From an uncultured Cellvibrio sp. (GTDB lineage: Bacteria > Pseudomonadota > Gammaproteobacteria > Pseudomonadales > Cellvibrionaceae): a stretch of DNA of 7,553 bases. The notes under the pieces are model-generated. The model did not search any database. It was given only the letters and a program-made list of their open reading frames with translations, and was not told the origin of the DNA. Made by a program: the position numbers and the translations under genes. The DNA is taken from NCBI GenBank assembly GCA_946482345.1, contig CAMLRJ010000162.1, positions 1-7,553 on the forward strand. Reading direction: 5' to 3'. Positions 1-4,687 of the stretch are shown here, piece by piece (the first letter of the stretch is position 1; every line of letters begins with the position of its first letter).

Positions 1-545
1 CTCAACTCAGCCAGCAACATCAAGCGCAGAAAATGGGTTTTACAGATTACGCTGGAAGTATGGATAATTTTTTATCCCGTTTAAATCAATTGCTGCAAAA
101 GTCTGATGTGGATATGACTGTTTTTTATCGTTTGTTAGCCAATTATTCGATAAACGATTTGCTGTCAAATGAGTCAGCTGGGAAATTATCAAAAATAGAA
201 AGTTCTTTTTACCAATCATTGAATCAAGAACAAGAAAGCGATTGGTTGAATTGGTTAGTAGATTATGGGCAATTATTACAAGCTGATTATGTTGTTCATG
301 GCATTGATGACGGAAGTAGAAAAGAAAAAATGAATGCCATTAATCCAAAATATGTATTACGAAATTACATGGCACAAATTGCCATTGATAAAGCAACTGC
401 AGGGGACTACAGCGAAATTCATCGCTTGATGCAATTACTCAAAAAACCTTATGACGAACAACCGGCATTCCAGCAGTATTTTGCAAAACGTCCGGATTGG
501 GCAAAACATAAAGCGGGTTGTTCGATGTTGTCTTGCAGCTCCTGA
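1..545 (+). CDS. selO: Protein adenylyltransferase SelO (YdiU/UPF0061), C-terminal part
   Basis: SelO is a pseudokinase-fold enzyme that transfers AMP from ATP to Ser, Thr or Tyr of target proteins and is linked to redox stress. The frame is open from base 3, so the ATG at 33 is internal and the true start lies left of the window. About 180 residues are visible, against about 480 for the family (E. coli YdiU). Family C-terminal landmarks are seen: NPKYVLRNYMAQ followed by AI, then DYSEIHRLMQLLKKPYDEQP, an RPDWA segment and the terminal SCSS. The Cys three residues from the end corresponds to the selenocysteine of animal SelO and, in bacteria, to a cysteine reported in a redox disulfide. The nucleotide-binding and catalytic residues belong to the missing N-terminal part and cannot be checked. 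The gene converges on the DUF1461 gene with 36 bases between the stop codons and no clear terminator hairpin. Family assignment is confident. Confidence 0.93.
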   Translation, partial: QLSQQHQAQKMGFTDYAGSMDNFLSRLNQLLQKSDVDMTVFYRLLANYSINDLLSNESAGKLSKIESSFYQSLNQEQESDWLNWLVDYGQLLQADYVVHGIDDGSRKEKMNAINPKYVLRNYMAQIAIDKATAGDYSEIHRLMQLLKKPYDEQPAFQQYFAKRPDWAKHKAGCSMLSCSS

Positions 546-581
546 GGTGGTTGTAATAAGACAAGCATGAACTCTCCCGAT

Positions 582-1373
582 TTAGTGACTGACTGATTTT
601 TTGATTTTGCGAGCCAGTATTTTATTGAGGCAGTAAGTTGCTGCAACCCACAGTAACATCAATTCCACAATAAGTAGAATGCTGATAAATGCAAAAATAT
701 CCGGTGCTTTCATCAGGGTTGTCATTAAAGAATCCTGATAATAAAAAAACCATTTGTGATCAGCGGGGAAAATTTGGATGTGCAGCCAGTAAAAAACGTC
801 TTTTGCGCCGATCAGTATGATAATCAAGCTAGTGAGTAGAATCATCCCGATGAATCCAATGATTACTTTTTTGTTAGAGGGCGGTTGAAATTTTTTCCAG
901 CCTATAAACAGCCAACAAATGATCCAGATAGCGAGTGATACATAACCCAGTTGGTAGAAATGATCGACCAGATTGGCAACATCTTGCAGGTGAATAATTT
1001 CATCCTGGTGCATTAAAGAAGTTAGATTATCATTGTTTAATTTGTATCGAATGTCTGCTAATCCGTTACCTCGATTTTGTATGGAATCCGATATTTCACC
1101 AAACAATCGCCAATGATCTTCTTTGGTAGTGAATTCAAAATCCTCCTTGTGGCGATTGAGTGGTGCGTAGTGTGCAATATGTGATTCCAGATCCAACAAT
1201 TGATAGCCCAGTGGATAAGCAAAATGAATTTGTGCCATCAAATGCCAACTGATTAATGCCAAACTGATGAGTTGACTGATAAAGAATAAAGGCCAAAGCA
1301 GTGTATGTGATAAATATTTCATGTTGATGGCGTAAATATTATTGAATTCATATAGTGGATTTTTGCAAATCAT
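582..1373 (-). CDS. DUF1461-type integral membrane protein
   Basis: This is a 263-residue inner-membrane protein of unknown function. Four hydrophobic segments are visible, near residues 24-44, 141-159, 168-189 and 224-248, with a polar, probably extracytoplasmic, loop of about 90 residues between the first two. Two stretches resemble the DUF1461 (TIGR01906) pattern: EIIHLQDVANLVDHFY at 125-140, and KDVFYWLHIQIFPADHKWFF followed by YYQDSLM at 191-217. The start is uncertain. The first ATG (1373) has only an AGG two bases upstream, too close to be a good ribosome site. An ATG at 1322 (MKYLSHTLL) would place the first membrane helix near the N-terminus, but it also lacks a clear site. The gene lies 49 bases (or 100 with the later start) downstream of the 55-residue basic gene on the same strand, so it may be the last gene of the rtcB cluster or have its own promoter. 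The family call is from memory of the motif pattern. Confidence 0.72.
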   Translation of the reverse strand: MICKNPLYEFNNIYAINMKYLSHTLLWPLFFISQLISLALISWHLMAQIHFAYPLGYQLLDLESHIAHYAPLNRHKEDFEFTTKEDHWRLFGEISDSIQNRGNGLADIRYKLNNDNLTSLMHQDEIIHLQDVANLVDHFYQLGYVSLAIWIICWLFIGWKKFQPPSNKKVIIGFIGMILLTSLIIILIGAKDVFYWLHIQIFPADHKWFFYYQDSLMTTLMKAPDIFAFISILLIVELMLLWVAATYCLNKILARKIKKSVSH

Positions 1374-1422
1374 GACCTAAGGTTGCGAGATATTCAATCG
1401 GTGATTGGTGTTAGCAGTCATT

Positions 1423-1590
1423 TCAAGCTGCTTTGATAAAAGAAGAGCGGTCAAGCCACTCGCCAGCTTTGCGGCTGGTTTGCAGCTTGTCCGCTTTACG
1501 TTTTGCTTTATTGGATTTTTCATGCACGCCACCCTTGCGCATGATCGGGTGGAATGCATGACCATTTCGGCTTTGTTTTTTACCGGGCAT
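1423..1590 (-). CDS. Small very basic conserved-looking protein, 55 aa, function unknown
   Basis: The protein starts MPGKKQSRNGHAFHPIMRKG and ends SSFIKAA. It is rich in Lys and Arg (segment GGVHEKSNKAKRKADK) with few acidic residues and no membrane segment or signal peptide. The ATG at 1590 is chosen because AGGAG lies seven bases upstream. An in-frame ATG at 1626 would extend into the preceding gene and has no such site. The ORF begins 14 bases after the stop of the 313-residue gene, so it is probably the third gene of the rtcB transcript. The composition suggests RNA or ribosome binding, but that is inference. It does not match the NWEA-type C-terminal motif I associate with ribosome rescue factor ArfA. 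A longer ORF overlaps it in another frame on the same strand and has no comparable translation signal. Confidence 0.72.
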   Translation of the reverse strand: MPGKKQSRNGHAFHPIMRKGGVHEKSNKAKRKADKLQTSRKAGEWLDRSSFIKAA

Positions 1591-1604
1591 TTCATTTCTC
1601 CTGT

Positions 1605-2546
1605 TTATACTGTTAATAAATACCATTGTGGATATTTAATTTTTCGCAATCGATTTTTTGCCTTTTTATCTTCGCTGATAAAAGATGGCGCTTCCTGTGT
1701 TAGTCTAAAACAGAATTTTTCAGGGAGATCAGTGTACAGCGAGCGAGGTGGTTTGGTATAACTGATCCCCTTCATGCTGTTACCTGTATCAAAACTATTG
1801 TAAAAAATTTTGTTTAAACCAAGTTCATGATGGATAAACCAGAGCGTGGCGGCCATCATAGCTTCTGTCCATATTTTCTTTTGCGTCGATAAAATCGCAT
1901 CGCAATATTGCACCATTTGTTGGCGATGTATTTTGGTATTCAGCCACTCAAAATATTTTTCATCACCGGATTTGGATCTTATTGCAAAACCTTTTACCCA
2001 ATCCAATTCACGAATCAAATCGGATTGTATTTCTTCAATCAGTACCTGGCCCGAGTTTAGATCAACATCCAGTCGTGACCAGGCCAAAGTTGCAGAACGT
2101 TTGCGACTTTGAGGATGGTTACTGGATGTGATTTTGTTCATTGCACATCCTGCCAATGCTTTAAATCGAGCGTCCAGTGACTCGGGTAAATTCAGTTGCA
2201 AAACCAAATTGCATCCAGGTCTGGAAGTTTGGTTCCAGCTGTAGTTTTTGACGCAACCCCATTTTCCCAAAGTCAGCACGTAGTTGTTGATGTCTTTAGC
2301 GCAAGCATTTTCCAATTGCCATTGGTTCAACACATCTGTACCGCAACGTCCCAACAAAGTCTTTACTGAAGGTTTTTCCAGTAATTGTTTGCAGGAACTT
2401 TGTTTTAATTGACTCAGGGTTTTAAAACCTGAGTCGTTAATCAATCGTTGCAACAAATAAATCGCATACTGATCTTTGGTATAGCGAAACAAGGTTCTGC
2501 TTGTTGGTAAACAATCCATAATCTCATTTGCTAATTCCAGTTCCAT
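1605..2546 (-). CDS. Uncharacterised 313-aa protein translationally coupled to rtcB, with an EEIQSD motif
   Basis: No named function is recognised. The protein appears soluble, with no signal peptide or membrane helix. Residues 1-90 look helical and polar. The most distinctive region is 154-183: a WSRLDVD strand, a short turn (LNSGQ), then VLIEEIQSDLIRELDW. Residues 226-280 form a second block with WTEAMMAATLWFIHHELG, a strand KIFYNSFDTG and then PPRSLYTDLPEKFCF. This order resembles phage 'large polyvalent protein' associated domains, in which an E(I/V)QSDWHQ motif is followed by a helix and a strand ending near a TG. That resemblance is recalled, not computed. Seven Cys residues (51, 68, 82, 98, 112, 134, 215) are not arranged as an obvious zinc motif. 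The start at 2546 is fixed by AAGGAGGAGG just upstream, which overlaps the rtcB stop codon. The ten-base gap implies co-expression with RtcB. There is no GGQ motif, so it is not the release-factor homologue PrfH sometimes found beside rtcB. Confidence 0.85.
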   Translation of the reverse strand: MELELANEIMDCLPTSRTLFRYTKDQYAIYLLQRLINDSGFKTLSQLKQSSCKQLLEKPSVKTLLGRCGTDVLNQWQLENACAKDINNYVLTLGKWGCVKNYSWNQTSRPGCNLVLQLNLPESLDARFKALAGCAMNKITSSNHPQSRKRSATLAWSRLDVDLNSGQVLIEEIQSDLIRELDWVKGFAIRSKSGDEKYFEWLNTKIHRQQMVQYCDAILSTQKKIWTEAMMAATLWFIHHELGLNKIFYNSFDTGNSMKGISYTKPPRSLYTDLPEKFCFRLTQEAPSFISEDKKAKNRLRKIKYPQWYLLTV

Positions 2547-2559
2547 ATCCTCCTCCTTA
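2547..2559 (-). promoter_or_regulatory. Strong ribosome binding site overlapping the rtcB stop codon
   Basis: On the minus strand the sequence reads TAAGGAGGAGGAT immediately before the ATG at 2546. The first three bases are the stop codon of rtcB, and the purine run gives an almost complete anti-16S match. This placement is typical of translational coupling, with ribosomes finishing rtcB feeding the downstream unknown gene. It also decides the start of that gene. Confidence 0.85.
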
Positions 2560-3765
2560 CCCCTTAATGCACAAGACTTGTTTCAGTGTATGAACAATTT
2601 CAACCAAGTCCGATTGATTGGACATGACTTCATCAATGTCTTTGTACGCCGCGGGTATTTCGTCAATCACATTTTTGTCTTTGCGACATTCAACACCTTT
2701 TGTTTGTGCGATTAAATCATCGCGACTAAAGGCATGACGTGCCGCCGTGCGACTCATTTTTCTGCCAGCGCCATGTGAGCAGGAGCAAAATGAATCTTCA
2801 TTTCCTTTACCTTTTACTATGTAAGACTTCGCGCCCATGCTTCCGGGAATAATGCCGAGTTCACCTTCACGTGCGCTAATGGCACCTTTGCGAGTGACTA
2901 TCACATCTTCACCAAAATGATGTTCGCGGCTTACATAGTTGTGGTGGCAATTAATCGCGTGACGATCGCTTCGAAAAGGTGGTAAGAAAGGTGCGATTGC
3001 ACGCAAGACTAACCCCATCATTTCGTCGCGATTTATTCGCGCATATTCCTGAGCCCAATTCACAGCGGTCACGTAATCAATAAAGTGTTCGCTACCTTCT
3101 GTAAAATACGCCAGGTCTTTATCGGGCAAATGGCGAATATGTTTTTCCATATCGCGGTTTGCCAATTTGATAAAGTAATTGCCAATTGCATTACCAATTC
3201 CACGACTTCCGGAATGCAGCATTACCCATACATCTTTGCTCTCATCCACACAGATTTCGATAAAGTGGTTGCCGCTACCTAAAGTACCCAATTGTTTTGT
3301 CCAAAGGGTTTCCGGTTGCTTTAACATTTTCATCACTGCAGGATGTTTTTCAAATAACCAATCAACGCCATGCGCCAGTTTTTTACAGCTACTGGTGCGA
3401 ACGTTAATGGTTTTGTGTGCGGCCAAGCCAACAGGTACTGCACGTTCAATTGCACTGCGCATGGCAGCTAAATTGTCCGGCAGCTGCGACGATTTAATCG
3501 ACAAGCGCACCGCACTCATACCACAACCAATATCCACTCCAACCGCTGCTGGAATAATCGCGTTCAATGTTGGGATCACTGAACCGACTGTTGCACCAAT
3601 GCCTGCGTGAACATCAGGCATGGCAGCAATATGTGAATGAATAATCGGTAACTGCGCAATTTGTTTCAATTGCGTTAATGCCTGGTTTTCAATATCACTG
3701 GTATAAATTTTTACCGGTTTCAAACCATTCATGGCATTTTTATTTAATTCAATTTTTACAGGCAT
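2557..3765 (-). CDS. rtcB: RNA-splicing ligase RtcB (3'-phosphate/5'-OH RNA ligase)
   Basis: RtcB joins RNA 3'-phosphate or 2',3'-cyclic phosphate ends to 5'-OH ends, using GTP and Mn2+ through a covalent histidine-GMP intermediate. It acts in the cytoplasm on tRNA, rRNA or mRNA broken by ribotoxins. At 402 residues it is close to E. coli RtcB (408) and similar along its whole length. Motifs seen are MPDVHAGIGATVGSVIP (49-65), GVDIGCGM (76-83, metal ligands Asp78 and Cys81), GTLGSGNHFIEI (160-171, His167), HSGSRGIGN (184-192, His184), NCHHNYV (272-278), GSMGAKSYIVKG (308-319) and CSHGAGRKMSR (329-339). His331 corresponds to the guanylylated His337 of E. coli. The ends EIPAAYKDID and LVEIVHTLKQV are also family-typical. 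No expected active-site residue is missing. The ATG at 3765 has AGGAT about seven bases upstream. rtcA is not adjacent; instead two unknown genes follow. No sigma-54 (GG-N10-GC type) promoter of the RtcR-controlled kind was found upstream. Confidence 0.97.
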   Translation of the reverse strand: MPVKIELNKNAMNGLKPVKIYTSDIENQALTQLKQIAQLPIIHSHIAAMPDVHAGIGATVGSVIPTLNAIIPAAVGVDIGCGMSAVRLSIKSSQLPDNLAAMRSAIERAVPVGLAAHKTINVRTSSCKKLAHGVDWLFEKHPAVMKMLKQPETLWTKQLGTLGSGNHFIEICVDESKDVWVMLHSGSRGIGNAIGNYFIKLANRDMEKHIRHLPDKDLAYFTEGSEHFIDYVTAVNWAQEYARINRDEMMGLVLRAIAPFLPPFRSDRHAINCHHNYVSREHHFGEDVIVTRKGAISAREGELGIIPGSMGAKSYIVKGKGNEDSFCSCSHGAGRKMSRTAARHAFSRDDLIAQTKGVECRKDKNVIDEIPAAYKDIDEVMSNQSDLVEIVHTLKQVLCIKG

Positions 3766-3776
3766 AAAAAATCCTA

Positions 3777-3794
3777 ATGCGAATAAAATCGCAT
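3777..3794. repeat. Perfect inverted repeat in the rtcB leader
   Basis: ATGCGA and TCGCAT form a perfect 6-bp inverted repeat around the six-base spacer ATAAAA. It lies 11 bases upstream of the rtcB start codon, right next to its ribosome site. It could be an operator or an RNA hairpin that affects rtcB translation. There is no T-run, so it is not a terminator. Only the symmetry is observed; the function is open. Confidence 0.45.
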
Positions 3795-3802
3795 GAAATT
3801 AA

Positions 3803-3937
3803 TTAAACCTTCCGACAAGAAACTGAAATAAAGAGTTGAAAATAAAAAACCCTGATCAGTTTTCCCGATCAGGGTTTTGTGTGCCTGACTCGGAAGGTGT
3901 TGTTAAACCTTCCAAGTTTGAATACTCAGAAGGTGTT
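3803..3937. repeat. Four-copy GGAAGGT/ACCTTCC repeat set flanking the terminator
   Basis: TTAAACCTTCC occurs at 3803-3813 and, identically, exactly 100 bases later at 3903-3913. ACTCRGAAGGTGTT occurs at 3888-3901 and 3924-3937 with one difference, 36 bases apart. The two types are complementary. GGAAGGT (3892-3898) and ACCTTCC (3907-3913) make a perfect 7-bp stem with an eight-base loop. TCGGAAGGT (3890-3898 region on +: CTCGGAAGGT) also pairs over nine bases with ACCTTCCGA at 3807-3815. The terminator at 3846-3878 sits between the outer pair. This may be a set of regulator half-sites or an RNA leader with alternative pairings upstream of rtcB. Confidence 0.5.
3844..3878 (-). terminator. Intrinsic terminator upstream of rtcB, minus-strand orientation
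   Basis: AAAACCCTGATC and GATCAGGGTTTT form a perfect 12-bp stem with a nine-base loop. Read on the minus strand, the stem is followed by TTTTTTATTTT, a good U-tract. On the + strand only four T follow, so the minus direction is favoured. It ends transcripts moving leftward toward rtcB, whose start codon is about 80 bases further on. No minus-strand protein gene lies to its right within about 800 bases. It must therefore end a small RNA, act in an rtcB leader, or insulate rtcB. Confidence 0.85.
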
Positions 3938-4131
3938 AAGTGTTTTTGTAACCTTGATAAAACATTCGTGAGTACTCCTCTAATCTGTGCAATTGAATTG
4001 CGTGTGAATAAAAAATATTTAAGGCTTTGATCGGCCGTAAATTGGGGCGCGATAATACGCTCAAAAAATTTGCTGTCAATCAATTTTTAAAATTGGGCAA
4101 AGATGCATATAAAAAGTCTCAGAAAATATTT

Positions 4132-4171
4132 CTCTGAATTTGCAATCAATAATATTGAGCGCAAATTAGAG
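4132..4171. repeat. Nested imperfect hairpin, 40 bases
   Basis: The outer arms CTCTGAATTTGC (4132-4143) and GCAAATTAGAG (4161-4171) pair over 11 positions with one bulged G. Inside the loop, TCAAT (4146-4150) and ATTGA (4154-4158) pair around AAT. The two stems are separated by a small AA/GC internal loop. No T-run follows on either strand. It could be part of a small RNA or an extended protein-binding site. The AT-richness lowers its significance. Confidence 0.4.
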
Positions 4172-4296
4172 GTTTGCTCTTCGGGCGTGATTCGATTCAA
4201 TAGTGGTTTAAATTAAAAAACCTTCAGGTTTGATTCCAGTCAATATGGTCTATCAATCAGTTTGGTATCTTTCCCAAGCTGTCTGGTCTGGATAAT

Positions 4297-4310
4297 TGAT
4301 AGCGCTGTCC
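4297..4310. promoter_or_regulatory. Upstream LacI-type operator-like palindrome (copy 1)
   Basis: TGATAGCGCTGTCC is a 12-bp palindrome core (GATAGCGCTGTC) with one mismatch and a central CG, the form typical of LacI/GalR-family operators. It lies inside a 20-base motif, ATAATTGAYAGCGCTGTCYT (4292-4311), repeated at 4434-4453 with two differences. It is about 380 bases upstream of the cellulase start. The spacing to copy 2 would allow looping between two bound repressors. The regulator itself is not in the window. Confidence 0.6.
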
Positions 4311-4437
4311 TGAAAAAGATTGTTGGAAAACCATCGGCAAGGCTGTTGAAAATAGTGACTTTGAAGGCCTTTTTCTGGGTAAAAACTACCCAAAGCAAGA
4401 AGTAATTCTCAGTCTGTATTTTTTTCAATACCAATAA

Positions 4438-4466
4438 TTGACAGCGCTGTCTTATTGTTGGATCAT
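4438..4466 (+). promoter_or_regulatory. Candidate sigma-70 promoter of the cellulase
   Basis: TTGACA at 4438-4443 is a perfect -35 consensus. After 17 bases comes GATCAT (4461-4466), which matches TATAAT at four of six positions. Transcription would start near 4473, giving a leader of about 215 bases before the cellulase ATG. The -35 hexamer lies inside the palindromic site at 4439-4452, as expected for a repressed promoter. The weak -10 makes this a candidate only. Confidence 0.45.
4439..4452. promoter_or_regulatory. LacI-type operator-like palindrome (copy 2), overlapping the -35
   Basis: The core GACAGCGCTGTC (4440-4451) is a perfect 12-bp palindrome with a central CG. Its flanks give TGACAGCGCTGTCT, one base from a 14-bp palindrome. 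LacI-family regulators of sugar use bind sites of this kind. Binding here would cover the candidate -35 box and repress the cellulase until a cellulose- or glucan-derived sugar releases the regulator. The palindrome and its second copy are observed; the regulator and effector are inferred. Confidence 0.65.
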
Positions 4467-4687
4467 TTCGGGTGCACTATTGGCACCAAAGTCAAAACCC
4501 TGTTCATCATGGGTGCAAAATAATTTTAAAAAAGATGTCTACTTTGGCTCATAGGTGTGTCGGTTTCAGACACAGTCTCATCGTGTCGATTCTTATTTGG
4601 TCGGTGGCCTGACAAGTTCAGCAGTCTGTATTGCGTGCCAATCAGTGGTCTTGGCTGTCACCTCATAATTAAAACGAGGGTAAGATA

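Larger units (their letters stand above)
3879..4687. other. Long intergenic region between the divergent rtcB and cellulase genes
   Basis: About 800 bases hold no convincing protein gene. The short ORFs here (for example minus 3856-4083 and minus 4240-4434) lack ribosome sites and recognisable composition, and the first runs into the terminator hairpin. What is present is: a repeat hairpin at 3892-3913; a near-palindrome GCAATTGAATTGC at 3989-4001; an AT-rich palindrome at 4081-4095; a nested hairpin at 4132-4171; a weak minus-strand terminator-like AAACCT/AGGTTT element at 4218-4231; a TGGGTA/TACCCA inverted repeat at 4376-4392; two palindromic operator-like sites at 4297-4310 and 4439-4452; and the cellulase promoter and leader. 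Confidence 0.7.

Noticed and set aside
528..564. TTGTCTT / AAGACAA inverted repeat at the end of selO as a terminator
   Set aside because: The arms are only 7 bp and AT-rich, the loop is 23 bases and no T-run follows.
1423..1590. Small basic protein as ribosome rescue factor ArfA
   Set aside because: Size and charge would fit, but the conserved ArfA segment I know (KGKGS...NWEAS) is absent.
1377..1595. 72-codon minus-strand ORF overlapping the 55-residue basic gene
   Set aside because: It has no convincing ribosome site for its own start; the AGGAG is correctly spaced for the ATG at 1590 in the other frame.
1605..2546. Unknown rtcB neighbour as the release-factor homologue PrfH
   Set aside because: It has no GGQ motif and no release-factor-like sequence.
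3766..3845. Sigma-54 promoter for rtcB as in E. coli rtcBA
   Set aside because: No TGGCAC-N5-TTGC-like element was seen in this stretch on the minus strand.
3856..4083. 75-codon minus-strand ORF in the intergenic region
   Set aside because: Its end runs into the terminator hairpin, it has no ribosome site, and its composition is unremarkable.
4240..4434. 64-codon minus-strand ORF upstream of the cellulase
   Set aside because: It lies across the operator-like sites, lacks a ribosome site and has no recognisable motif.
4535..4612. 25-codon + strand ORF in the cellulase leader (starts MSTLAHRCVG)
   Set aside because: Only an A-rich stretch lies upstream, with no Shine-Dalgarno sequence; chance is likely.
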